Source: Sphingomonadaceae bacterium
Lineage (GTDB): Bacteria; Pseudomonadota; Alphaproteobacteria; Sphingomonadales; Sphingomonadaceae
DNA: 35,170 nt
NCBI GenBank assembly: GCA_025359685.1
Contig: JANYEY010000103.1
Span: 1-35,170 of the forward strand
Direction of reading: 5' to 3'
Under the pieces are notes generated by a model. That model was not told the origin of the DNA. It searched no databases and worked only from the letters and a program-made list of their open reading frames with translations. Below are positions 1-7,220 of this stretch, piece by piece (position 1 is the first letter of the stretch; each line of letters starts with the position of its first letter). The position numbers and the translations under genes are program-made.

Positions 1-76
1 TGGTGCCGCTTACAGGATTCGAACCTGTGACCCCATCATTACGAATGATGTGCTCTACCGACTGAGCTAAAGCGGC
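1..76 (-). tRNA. tRNA-Thr (anticodon CGT)
   Basis: The minus strand folds as a complete cloverleaf. The acceptor arms GCCGCTT and AAGCGGC pair, the discriminator is A, and CCA is encoded. The T-loop is GTTCGAATC. The anticodon stem CATCA/TGATG holds the loop TTCGTAA, giving anticodon CGT, which reads the Thr codon ACG. The 3' end lies at the left window edge, so anything integrated at its 3' end would be outside the window. Confidence 0.96.
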
Positions 77-119
77 ACGGCTGCCGGGCAAAGGGGCCAC
101 GGCGGCGATTGCGGAGCCG

Positions 120-147
120 TCCATAGCCACTTTGCCGCGCCGCGCAA
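120..147 (-). promoter_or_regulatory. Putative promoter of tRNA-Thr
   Basis: On the minus strand TTGCGC (142-147) is followed 16 nt later by TATGGA (120-125), about 43 bases before the mature 5' end of tRNA-Thr. The tRNA-Cys gene has a very similar TTGCGC-N17-TAGTGG upstream, which supports both. This is motif matching only. Confidence 0.35.
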
Positions 148-238
148 ACCCTGTTTCCAATCCCTGTTTCGCGCACGGGCCGGGCGCGCTATAGCCGGTG
201 CATGAGGCCGCTAGGGGAGCTTGGGCTGGTGCATCGAT

Positions 239-2203
239 ATGGCTGAAGCCCCCGCAGCGCCGCTGGCCCGGCTGGCTATCGGCGTCACTGGCCATCGCCG
301 TGCGCATCCCGCCCTGGCCCACACCGGCGAAGCGGTCGCGGCGCAGCTTGAACTGCTACTCTCGGCGGTCACCGCACAAGTTGATAGCCAGGCCGCGACG
401 CTGGGTGAAACCGCACCGATCCGGCTGCATACGCTGCTTGCCGACGGGGTCGATCAGGTCGCCGCAGCCAGTGCCATCGCGCGCGGCTGGGATCTGGTGG
501 TACCGCTGCCGTTTGGCAGAGCGCTCAACCAGGTCATCAATTCCCACCCGGCAAGTCTGGCCGATGCCGAAGCGCTGCTGGCCGGCGATGTCCCACCCGA
601 TGCCGGCTGCGCCGCGCGCGCCGCCGTCATCGCGCAGTGGTACGAAAAATCGCATCTGTTCGAACTCGCCGATCATGACGAGCTGCTGTCCGGGCAGTTG
701 CTCGCCTCGCTCGCCGATCCGCAGGACAAGGGACTGGCCGCGCTACTTTCAGCCAACACTTCGGCCAACGCAGCAATGGCCGGGCGGGTGATGATCGAAC
801 AGTCCGATTTCCTGATCGCGGTATGGGACGGAAAGTCATCGACCCTGGCGGGCGGCACCGGGCACACCATCGCCAGCGCGCTTGACCGCGGCTGCCCGGT
901 GGTGCGGATCGATCCCGCCGCACCGCAGGATTGGCACATCCTTCACGCCCCCGAATCGCTTGCGGCCATGGCGCCGAGCGAGGACCGCGAGGCGGCGCTG
1001 GCCGAACTGGTGCGCATCGCGCTGCGCCCGGGCGAAGGCGGCGCCTTGCGCGCCGGTGCGGAAGCGTTGGCGGCGGAGGAATGGCACCCGCACAGCTCGC
1101 GGCTGTGGACCGCTTATCGCCGGATCGAGGCGCTGTTCGGCGGCGATCCGCACCCGCTGCGCTCGTTGATCAGCACTTACGAGCCGCCCGAAGCGGTGGC
1201 GCACGGCAGCGGGGCCGCAGTGCTGGCCGGCCTGACTGCCCTGCCCGGCGGGGACCTCACCCTTCCCGCCCGGATCGAACGGGAGGTGATGCGCCCGGCA
1301 GCCTGGTCGGACGGGATCTCCGCGCGCCTGTCAGACGCCTATCGCGGCGGCATGATCACCAGCTTCATCCTTTCGGCGACGGCGATCGTCTGCGGGATTT
1401 CCTACGAACCGTTCGCTTCGATCGACCGCAAGTGGATCTTTTCCAGCGGTGAATTCCTGCTGCTGGCGGCGATCCTGGTGATCATCTGGCGCGGCAGCAA
1501 AGAGCGCTGGCACAAGCGCTGGTTCGAAACCCGGCGCGTGGCCGAGTATCTGCGGCATGGACCGATTTCGCTGGCGCTCGGCGTCGCCCGTCCGCCCGCA
1601 CGCTGGCCGCGCGGCAACGATACGGGCTGGCCCGAGTATTGCGCACGCCATGCCCTGCGGGGAATCGGGCTGCCCGCAGTCAGGGTGACCAAGGAATATC
1701 TGCGCGCCGCTGCGGGGACGCTGCTTGATACTCATGTCACCGCGCAGCGCGACTATCACTTTGCCAAGGCAAGGCGCTTGCGCACGGTGCACCACCGGCT
1801 TGACCGGCTGTCCGGTCGCCTGTTCCAGCTCGCCATCATCTCGGTCTCAACGTACCTTGCCACCGCGGCGCTGAGCGCGGCCGGGCTGGTCAGCGCGGAG
1901 GCGCTGCACGATGTCGCCAAATATGCGTCGTACCTCGGCGTGATTTTCCCGACCTTTGGTGCAGCGCTGGCAGGCATGCGCTACTTCGGCGATTTCGAAC
2001 GATTTTCAGCCATTTCCGAAGTTACCGCTGCCAAGCTCGACGCGGTGCACCAGCGCCTCGTGCTGCTACTCTCCGCGCCCGACCACGCGCTCAGCTACGC
2101 CCAGGTCTCGGAGCTCGCGCATGCAGCCGATGATATCGTGCTGTCGGAAATCGAGAACTGGCAGGCGGTATTCGGCGGCAAGCATATTACCGTTCCGGTG
2201 TAG
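239..2203 (+). CDS. SLOG-like domain protein with SLATT/DUF4231-like membrane segments (predicted nucleotide-sensing membrane effector)
   Basis: Protein of 654 residues from the ATG at 239. A TTG at 221 is in frame, but the AGGGGAG at 213-219 is too close to it and rather far from the ATG, so the start is unsure. The N-terminal ~230 residues look like a Rossmann SLOG (DprA/LOG-like) domain: GVTGHR near residue 15, LLADGVDQVAA near 67, a QSDFLIAVWDG strand near 188, and GGTGHTIASALDRG near 205. Residues ~371-392 and ~405-418 form a first TM pair, followed by basic RWFETRRVAEYLRHG. Residues ~528-550 and ~564-583 form a second pair, followed by a C-terminal helical region. This order (sensor, then 2-TM units with cytosolic helices) resembles SLOG/SLATT proteins predicted to act in nucleotide-dependent conflict systems. 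No nucleotidyltransferase gene is adjacent. Domain assignment is by eye; the function is inferred. Confidence 0.72.
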   Translation: MAEAPAAPLARLAIGVTGHRRAHPALAHTGEAVAAQLELLLSAVTAQVDSQAATLGETAPIRLHTLLADGVDQVAAASAIARGWDLVVPLPFGRALNQVINSHPASLADAEALLAGDVPPDAGCAARAAVIAQWYEKSHLFELADHDELLSGQLLASLADPQDKGLAALLSANTSANAAMAGRVMIEQSDFLIAVWDGKSSTLAGGTGHTIASALDRGCPVVRIDPAAPQDWHILHAPESLAAMAPSEDREAALAELVRIALRPGEGGALRAGAEALAAEEWHPHSSRLWTAYRRIEALFGGDPHPLRSLISTYEPPEAVAHGSGAAVLAGLTALPGGDLTLPARIEREVMRPAAWSDGISARLSDAYRGGMITSFILSATAIVCGISYEPFASIDRKWIFSSGEFLLLAAILVIIWRGSKERWHKRWFETRRVAEYLRHGPISLALGVARPPARWPRGNDTGWPEYCARHALRGIGLPAVRVTKEYLRAAAGTLLDTHVTAQRDYHFAKARRLRTVHHRLDRLSGRLFQLAIISVSTYLATAALSAAGLVSAEALHDVAKYASYLGVIFPTFGAALAGMRYFGDFERFSAISEVTAAKLDAVHQRLVLLLSAPDHALSYAQVSELAHAADDIVLSEIENWQAVFGGKHITVPV

Positions 2204-2225
2204 GTTGGTTTTTTGGTTGTCAGGG

Positions 2226-2363
2226 TGCGCTATTCGCATCCGCGAATAGCTTGCAACACCAGCCCGCTCCCCCGGCCCGACCACCCTCAGGGTACCTTAA
2301 ATGGGTGGTCGGGCCGGGGGAGCGGGCTGGTGTTGCAAGGAAGACCCGGACGGGTCTTCCGCA
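2226..2363. repeat. Two head-to-head copies of a hairpin-bearing repeat forming a 37-bp perfect stem
   Basis: The arms 2250-2286 and 2303-2339 are exact reverse complements (37 of 37) around a 16-nt loop. Just outside each arm lies a second 9-bp hairpin with a 4-nt NTCC loop: 2229-2250 on the plus strand, and 2339-2360 read on the minus strand. Each copy therefore reads TGCG, hairpin, then TTGCAACACCAGCCCG and a C-rich stretch. A third single copy is at 26216-26262. The minus-strand hairpin at 2339-2360 lies 23 bases past the 3' end of tRNA-Cys and could end its transcript, though it lacks a long T-run. Confidence 0.9.
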
Positions 2364-2383
2364 TCGGCGTGAGCTGCAAAGAA

Positions 2384-2457
2384 TGGAGGCCCGAGCCGGA
2401 ATCGAACCGGCGTGCGCGGATTTGCAGTCCGCTACGTAACCACTCCGCCATCGGGCC
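2384..2457 (-). tRNA. tRNA-Cys (anticodon GCA)
   Basis: The minus strand gives a full cloverleaf. The acceptor GGCCCGA pairs with TCGGGCC, followed by discriminator T and encoded CCA. The T-loop is GGTTCGATTCC. The anticodon stem GCGGA/TCCGC encloses CTGCAAA, so the anticodon is GCA. Length is 74 nt. Confidence 0.96.
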
Positions 2458-2484
2458 TCGTGTCGCGCCGCTGCGCGAGGAGCG

Positions 2485-2513
2485 CCACTAGCCGAGCGGC
2501 GCACCCCGCGCAA
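2485..2513 (-). promoter_or_regulatory. Putative promoter of tRNA-Cys
   Basis: On the minus strand TTGCGC (2508-2513) is followed 17 nt later by TAGTGG (2485-2490), about 28 bases before the tRNA 5' end. It closely matches the candidate upstream of tRNA-Thr. It starts only a few bases beyond the stop codon of the RNB-domain gene, so read-through from that gene could also feed the tRNA. Confidence 0.38.
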
Positions 2514-2519
2514 GCCAGA

Positions 2520-3902
2520 TCAGGCAATCCGGGCGAAGCTGATCTGGCGCTTGACCGGGTCGGCACTGACCAGCCTGACGGTGATCTTCTCGCCCGGCGT
2601 GACGCTGTGTGCAGTCACCCGGGCGACCACCGGCACATCGCACAATTGCATCCGCGCGCCGATCTCGTCGACATCGGTGACCACGGCGGCAAAGCTCTCC
2701 CCCTCGCGCCCGCTGAGCATGGCCGCTTCGGCCAGGTCGATCACCGCGCGGTCGATCTGGTTGGCGCGTGCATCGGCCTTGCCCATCACCGGGCCGAGCC
2801 GGGCAAAGGCTGCCGTCACTTCGACCGGAATCGGTTGGGCATTGGCCACCGCCAACGCAGCGCGCACGACATAGCGATCGGCCAGCCGCCGCAGCGGCGC
2901 GGTCATGTGGCAATAGGTCGCCGCCATTGCCGCGTGCCACGGCTTCACGCCTTCCTGATAAGGGACGTAGCTCGCCCCGTTGCCGGCGCGGCGGATTGCC
3001 AGCATGAAGGCCGCCGCGTCCGGTTTCTGCGGATCGAGTGTCTTTTCGAATTGCTGAAGTTTGAGCGTTGCTGCCCAATCGAGCCCCAAGGCCTCGGCAA
3101 TGTGCCGCAACCGCGCCACCGCGCGGTCATCGGGCCCCGCCATGACGCGGAACAGCCCGGTCTTTGCGGCATAAAGCGCGTCCGCCACGGCAAGGTTGGT
3201 GGCGAGTGACAAGGCGGCATTGCGCTGTTCGGCCAGGCTTTGCGGGCGCAGCACCAGGTTGAAGTGGCCGTCCGCCGCCTCGACTTCCTGCTCGGGCGGA
3301 TCGACCCGCGCCGCCCCGCGCGCCGCCTCGGCAGTGGTGATGCGCCGCGACAGTTCGGCAAACCCGGCCGGGAGCTGCGCCTCGGTCGCAGTCTCGTACG
3401 CCAGCTTGGCGCGGCTCTGGATAATCGCGCGCTCGGCCCCTTCAAGCTTGACCGAACCATTGGGGGTAACCCGCGTGGTGAACACCACCGCCGGGCGCGG
3501 GCCATCGGGCAGCAAGCTGGCTGCGCCTTCGGACAGCACGCGCGGGTAAAGCCCGGACTTGCCATCGGGCAGGTACAGCGTCTCGCCGCGGATCCAGGCC
3601 TCGGTATCGATCGGATCGCCATCGCCGACGAACCACGCAACGTCCGCGATCGCATAGTGCAGCAGCAGGTCGCTGCCCGCCGCCTCGATGGTGAAGGCCT
3701 GATCCAAGTCGGTCGATGTGGCCGGATCGAGCGTGACGAAAGCTTCTCCGGTTCGGTCCTTGTGTTCGCCCGGCGCGCGCTGCGCAGCGGCCTTGGCGGC
3801 GGCATCGACTTCAGGCGGGAAGGTGCCGGGAACCTTGAACTGGCCGCGAATGGCGGCGAGTCCTTCGCTAAGCAGACTATCGGGATCGCGCAGTGCTTTC
3901 AT
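2520..3902 (-). CDS. RNB-domain exoribonuclease (RNase II/R family), short form
   Basis: Protein of 460 residues, predicted to be a 3'-to-5' processive exoribonuclease. The RNB catalytic motif is at residues 59-68 (LDPATSTDLDQ). Three of the four metal-binding aspartates are present (D59, D65, D67); the fourth position, Asp in E. coli RNase II, is Gln (Q68). The DLDQ variant also occurs, to my recollection, in a bacterial subgroup of RNB proteins, so it is a family trait rather than proof of inactivity. There is no N-terminal cold-shock domain; the last ~60 residues look like a small OB/S1-like barrel. It is much shorter than RNase II or RNase R. It lies 87 bases downstream of the arsenic operon on the same strand, but a functional link is not evident. 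Confidence 0.88.
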   Translation of the reverse strand: MKALRDPDSLLSEGLAAIRGQFKVPGTFPPEVDAAAKAAAQRAPGEHKDRTGEAFVTLDPATSTDLDQAFTIEAAGSDLLLHYAIADVAWFVGDGDPIDTEAWIRGETLYLPDGKSGLYPRVLSEGAASLLPDGPRPAVVFTTRVTPNGSVKLEGAERAIIQSRAKLAYETATEAQLPAGFAELSRRITTAEAARGAARVDPPEQEVEAADGHFNLVLRPQSLAEQRNAALSLATNLAVADALYAAKTGLFRVMAGPDDRAVARLRHIAEALGLDWAATLKLQQFEKTLDPQKPDAAAFMLAIRRAGNGASYVPYQEGVKPWHAAMAATYCHMTAPLRRLADRYVVRAALAVANAQPIPVEVTAAFARLGPVMGKADARANQIDRAVIDLAEAAMLSGREGESFAAVVTDVDEIGARMQLCDVPVVARVTAHSVTPGEKITVRLVSADPVKRQISFARIA

Positions 3903-3989
3903 CGCCCGCTGGACTAGCCACTCTCCCGGTGCTTGCCAAGCGCGGTCAAAACCGGTCGCCCGGGACAGAGCGGTGAAGCGGCTGGCGAG

Positions 3990-4634
3990 CTAGTCGAACA
4001 GCGTCCGCGCGGCGAAATGCGCCGCCAGTGCTCCGGCAAACTGCGCCAGCACAAACCCCGGTACCGAACTCGGTGCAATGCCGGCGAAGGTATCGCTCAG
4101 GCCGCGCGCCACGGTGATCGCCGGGTTGGCGAAGCTGGTCGACGAGGTGAACCAATAGGCGGCGGCGATATAGAGCGCGACGCTCGCGGGGACGCTTTCG
4201 GGCCGGTGCTTTACCGTCAGCAGGATCGTCGAAACCAGCCCGAAGGTAGCGATGAACTCGCTCAGCCACTGGCCCGGACCGGTGCGCACATGCTGCGAGA
4301 ACTGGATGATCGGCAGGTCGAACATCGCATGAGCGGCCCAGGCGCCAAGAATGCCCGCACCCAGTTGCACCGCCACATAGGCGAGCAGCTGCGCCGTGGT
4401 CAGCTCACCGCGCAAGCGCATCACCAGGCTCACCGCCGGATTGAAATGCGCGCCCGATGGCGGGCCGAGCATCGCGATCAGCACATAGAGCATCGCCGCA
4501 GTCGCAGCGGTGTTGCCAAGCAAGGCCACCGCCACGTTCCCGCCCGCCAATTGCTCGGCCATGATCCCTGATCCGATCACGGTGGCGAACAGCAGGAAAC
4601 TCCCCAGCGCCTCGGCCCATAATTTCTTTTTCAT
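3990..4634 (-). CDS. aqpS: Aquaporin/aquaglyceroporin of the arsenic operon (AqpS-like)
   Basis: Inner-membrane MIP-family channel of 214 residues. It has the two half-helix motifs NPA at 65-67 (HFNPAVS) and NPA at 170-172 (SFANPAIT), and about six hydrophobic helices. After the second NPA the usual adjacent Arg is absent; the next Arg is R177 (ITVAR), which may alter the selectivity filter. Its start overlaps the end of arsC by four bases (ATGA), so the two are translationally coupled. In Sinorhizobium meliloti an aquaporin in the ars operon lets arsenite made by ArsC flow out of the cell, and the gene order here supports the same job. No ArsB or Acr3 pump is present in this operon. The substrate is inferred from context. 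Confidence 0.88.
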   Translation of the reverse strand: MKKKLWAEALGSFLLFATVIGSGIMAEQLAGGNVAVALLGNTAATAAMLYVLIAMLGPPSGAHFNPAVSLVMRLRGELTTAQLLAYVAVQLGAGILGAWAAHAMFDLPIIQFSQHVRTGPGQWLSEFIATFGLVSTILLTVKHRPESVPASVALYIAAAYWFTSSTSFANPAITVARGLSDTFAGIAPSSVPGFVLAQFAGALAAHFAARTLFD

Positions 4635-5134
4635 GCTGCCCCCTCCATTGCCCCGATCTTCGCCAAGGCATCCTGCACTTCGGCGCGATCCATGGCTTCA
4701 AGGTCGAGCGCCAGCATCGCCCGAACTCTCATTTCGAGCAACCGCCAGGTCTCCTCGAAGGCGGCATCGATCTCGGCCTCAGCCCCGGTCACGTCTGCAG
4801 GATCGGGCAGGCCCCAGTGCGCCCGCAAAGGGGTGCCGGGAAATACCGGGCAAGCCTCGCCCGCAGCATTGCCGCAAACGGTGATCGCCAGATCGATTTC
4901 GGGCGCGTCCGGCCCGGTGAATTCCAGCCAGCTCTTCGAACGAAACAGTGCGGTGTCGATCCCCTTGCGCGCCAGCAACCGCAGCGCGCCGGGATGCGGT
5001 ACGCCCTTGGGCTTGCTGCCCGCGCTGAACGCCATGATCCGCCCCGCGCCGAGCTGACCCAACAGCGCCTCACCCAGGATCGAGCGTGCCGAATTGCCGG
5101 TGCACAGCACCAGCACCGTGTTGATCCCCGCCAC
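4631..5134 (-). CDS. arsC: Arsenate reductase, low-molecular-weight phosphatase type
   Basis: Protein of 167 residues with the LMW protein tyrosine phosphatase fold. The P-loop CX5R is C11-TGNSA-R17 right after the first strand. Such ArsC proteins reduce arsenate to arsenite with thioredoxin- or glutathione-type reductant. The start is GTG at 5134, one base after the arsR stop codon, and the end overlaps the aquaporin start by four bases, so this is the middle gene of a tight three-gene operon. It could in principle be an ordinary phosphotyrosine phosphatase, but its position between arsR and an aquaporin makes arsenate reductase far more likely. Confidence 0.92.
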   Translation of the reverse strand: MAGINTVLVLCTGNSARSILGEALLGQLGAGRIMAFSAGSKPKGVPHPGALRLLARKGIDTALFRSKSWLEFTGPDAPEIDLAITVCGNAAGEACPVFPGTPLRAHWGLPDPADVTGAEAEIDAAFEETWRLLEMRVRAMLALDLEAMDRAEVQDALAKIGAMEGAA

Positions 5135-5135
5135 G

Positions 5136-5456
5136 TCAGGCGCAATCGCTGAGCGCGGCCGCGCCGCAATCGGCCCCGGCGCAGCAGTTTTCGGTGAGGT
5201 AGCCGATCAGCGAATTCATCGCGGCGAAGTCGGCCGAATAGATCAGCGAGCGCCCGTCGCGGCGCTGCACAATCAGGCCAGCATTGTTGAGTTGCGCGAG
5301 GTGAAAGCTCATCGAGCTAGGCGGCACGCCCAGTGCCTGCGCTAAAGCGCCCGCGGCGAGCCCGCCGGGACCGGCCTCAACCAGCAGGCGGTAAGCAGCG
5401 AGGCGGTGTTCCTGCGCCAGCGCGCCGAGCGCGCGAATGGTTTGATCTGCGTCCAC
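5136..5456 (-). CDS. arsR: ArsR-family arsenite-responsive repressor
   Basis: Small winged-helix repressor of 106 residues from the GTG at 5456. An in-frame TTG at 5468 also exists, but it lies in the operator palindrome, and GAGG (5463-5466) sits six bases before the GTG. The DNA-reading helix is in the stretch VPPSSMSFHLAQLNNAG. Three cysteines near the C-terminus (C91, C92, C97, motif CCAGADC) resemble the C95/C96/C102 arsenite site of the Acidithiobacillus ferrooxidans repressor rather than the CxCxxC helix site of E. coli ArsR. It heads the arsR-arsC-aqpS operon and should repress it through the adjoining palindrome. Confidence 0.93.
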   Translation of the reverse strand: MDADQTIRALGALAQEHRLAAYRLLVEAGPGGLAAGALAQALGVPPSSMSFHLAQLNNAGLIVQRRDGRSLIYSADFAAMNSLIGYLTENCCAGADCGAAALSDCA

Positions 5457-5465
5457 ACTTGACCT

Positions 5466-5514
5466 CAATGATTCGATATTTATCGAAATATCGAATCATT
5501 GGCCGCGATGTCAA
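5466..5514 (-). promoter_or_regulatory. ars operon promoter and ArsR operator
   Basis: A perfect inverted repeat with 16-base arms (CAATGATTCGATATTT, centre ATCG) spans 5466-5501. On the minus strand a consensus -35 box TTGACA is at 5509-5514. A -10 hexamer GATATT (16-base spacer) or TATTTC (18-base spacer) falls inside the palindrome, so a bound dimeric repressor would block RNA polymerase. The leader to the arsR GTG is then about 25 bases. Confidence 0.85.
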
Positions 5515-5519
5515 CCCGC

Positions 5520-6332
5520 TCACGGATCGACAAATACACCCTTGCGCTTTTCCATCTGGCTCATCACCGCCTCGATCTGGTTCTTGCTGCCAATCAAGGC
5601 CTGCTGCTCGATGCTTTCGGCCATCAGGATCTCGTCGACCGAGGCGTGGAGGTACTGATTGAACAGCCGCTTGGCGGCGCGCTGAGCCTGCGGATGACGA
5701 TTGGCGATGTCTGCCGCGATCGCCTGGGCGCGGGCGAGCGGGTTGGCATCGACGATGGTGGCATAGCCGTATTCACCCGCCTGCTCGCCGGTGAATTCGC
5801 GGTTGGTATAAGTCAGCTCGCGCAGCACGTCATCGCGCACGGTGCCGCGCCACAGCGCATAGCCGGCCATATCGGGCACCAAGCCCCATTTCAGTTCCAT
5901 CACCGCCATCCGGGCATCGGGTGCCACGACGCGGATGTCGGCTCCGCTCGCCACCTGCAAGCCGCCGCCGAAGCACACCCCGTGGACTGCCGCGATCACC
6001 GGCACCGGCAGCTTGCGCCACTGCATCGCGACCTGTTGCGGCTGGTTGGCGTTGCCGTGAGTGCGGGTCGTCAGTGGTTCGCGGTCATGGCGTGCAGTGT
6101 TGGCCATGCTGGCCATGTCGAGCCCGGCACAGAAGCTGCGTCCGTCACCTGAAAGCACCACCGCGCGCAGCCCCTTGGCCTGGTGCAGCAGGTGTCCGGC
6201 ATTGAGCAGGGCGGCAAACATATCGGGATCGAGCGCGTTCATCTTGTCGGGCCGGGTCAGGCGGACATGCGCCACGCCCTGATCGTCGATGTCGATGGCT
6301 ACGCGATCCTGCGGGGTAACGGTCAAGTCCAT
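5520..6332 (-). CDS. Crotonase-family protein (enoyl-CoA hydratase/isomerase), isomerase-like active site
   Basis: Protein of 270 residues with crotonase hallmarks: SFCAGLD at 66-72 and CFGGG at 120-124 for the CoA/oxyanion pocket. The first hydratase glutamate (E144 in rat mitochondrial hydratase) is replaced by Q126, while E146 and D154 are kept with an eight-residue gap. That matches the E196/D204 acid-base pair of rat dienoyl-CoA isomerase, so an isomerase or other non-hydratase reaction is more likely. This comparison is from memory of family alignments. Its start overlaps the end of the upstream regulator by ten bases on the same strand, which suggests coexpression. Confidence 0.85.
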   Translation of the reverse strand: MDLTVTPQDRVAIDIDDQGVAHVRLTRPDKMNALDPDMFAALLNAGHLLHQAKGLRAVVLSGDGRSFCAGLDMASMANTARHDREPLTTRTHGNANQPQQVAMQWRKLPVPVIAAVHGVCFGGGLQVASGADIRVVAPDARMAVMELKWGLVPDMAGYALWRGTVRDDVLRELTYTNREFTGEQAGEYGYATIVDANPLARAQAIAADIANRHPQAQRAAKRLFNQYLHASVDEILMAESIEQQALIGSKNQIEAVMSQMEKRKGVFVDP

Positions 6333-7075
6333 GCTGTGTGATCCTGCATTCCGGCCAGTTCTGGGACAGGCTCCTCGCGCAAACGGGTGTAATCGTCCAG
6401 TGCGAATTCGGCCGCTGGCCGAAGGGCGGCTTCCCGGCCCGCGCCGCACAACCGGTAATTGCCCCCGGGCAGGGTCTCGACCAGGCCATCGACCCCGGCG
6501 GTGCGCAGCTTGGCGCGCAAGCGGCTGAGATGCACCGCCAGGCTGTTGGTCTCGGGCCGGAACGACAGGCGCCAGACATCGTAGAGCAGTTCGTGCGTGC
6601 CAACGGGCTCGCCCGGATGTTCGGTCAGCCGCCACAGCAGCGCAAATTCGCGCGGATGCAGTCCCACCGCGCGGCCGGCCACGAACGCATCGCGCGCCAG
6701 CAGGTCGAGCCGCACTGCGCCGTGCTGGCGATAGCGCGGCAGGGCCTCGGCATATTGCAGCAACCGCAGCACGCGCGATTCGAGTTCGTCGAGCGACGGC
6801 CCGTGCCCCACTGCGTCCCCGAAGCCCAGCCGCAGCAAGCGCGCGCGGTCTTGCGATTCGGGTACGTCGATCATCATCATCCATTTGCGCTGGGTCTGGT
6901 TTGCGCCGGCCAGGCTAAGCCATTGCGGCATCGGCAGGTCGTAAAGACGGCCAAGCTGCGCGTGCGCCACGGCGCGGCCCGATGATTGCTCATCGACCAG
7001 CAACTGCCACCCCAGACGGCGCAGGTCATACGCCGTCGGGATCGGGCCGACCGAAAACCAGCGAAACAGCTGCAA
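6323..7075 (-). CDS. Orphan OmpR/PhoB-type winged-helix regulator with degenerate receiver
   Basis: Protein of 250 residues. Residues ~120-210 form a PhoB/OmpR-type winged helix: PREFALLWRLTEHPGEPV, then a recognition helix around NSLAVHLSRLRAKL (177-190), then the wing PGGNYRL. The preceding part (MMMIDVPESQDRARLLRLGFGDAV, about 66-90, and the following leucine-rich helix) resembles the second half of a receiver domain, but no phosphoacceptor pattern is visible. The start is TTG at 7075, with GAGG five bases upstream. No histidine kinase is nearby. The ten-base overlap with the crotonase gene suggests that the two are cotranscribed and perhaps functionally related. The target genes are unknown. 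Confidence 0.75.
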   Translation of the reverse strand: MQLFRWFSVGPIPTAYDLRRLGWQLLVDEQSSGRAVAHAQLGRLYDLPMPQWLSLAGANQTQRKWMMMIDVPESQDRARLLRLGFGDAVGHGPSLDELESRVLRLLQYAEALPRYRQHGAVRLDLLARDAFVAGRAVGLHPREFALLWRLTEHPGEPVGTHELLYDVWRLSFRPETNSLAVHLSRLRAKLRTAGVDGLVETLPGGNYRLCGAGREAALRPAAEFALDDYTRLREEPVPELAGMQDHTAWT

Positions 7076-7220
7076 GGAGACCTCACAAGGGCTTGTGAAT
7101 CAGGCGCGTGAACAGAGCGCACGGCTGTTGCCTCGCCTTACCCCCCGGCGCGCATGGCTGCACAATTACTGCGGCTTGCGCAAGTGCCAGCGCAATCAGT
7201 CAGCGCCGAATTGGCCGCAA

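Noticed and set aside
1..238. Integration (att) site at tRNA-Thr with an island containing the SLOG-like gene
   Set aside because: The gene lies on the 5' side of the tRNA, no integrase is seen, and no second copy of the tRNA 3' end was noticed in the window.
2226..2363. CRISPR array or retron/DGR RNA
   Set aside because: There are only two inverted copies and no regular spacers, Cas genes or reverse transcriptase nearby.
5457..5468. TTG start for arsR at 5468
   Set aside because: It lies inside the operator palindrome, and GAGG is correctly spaced for the GTG at 5456 instead.
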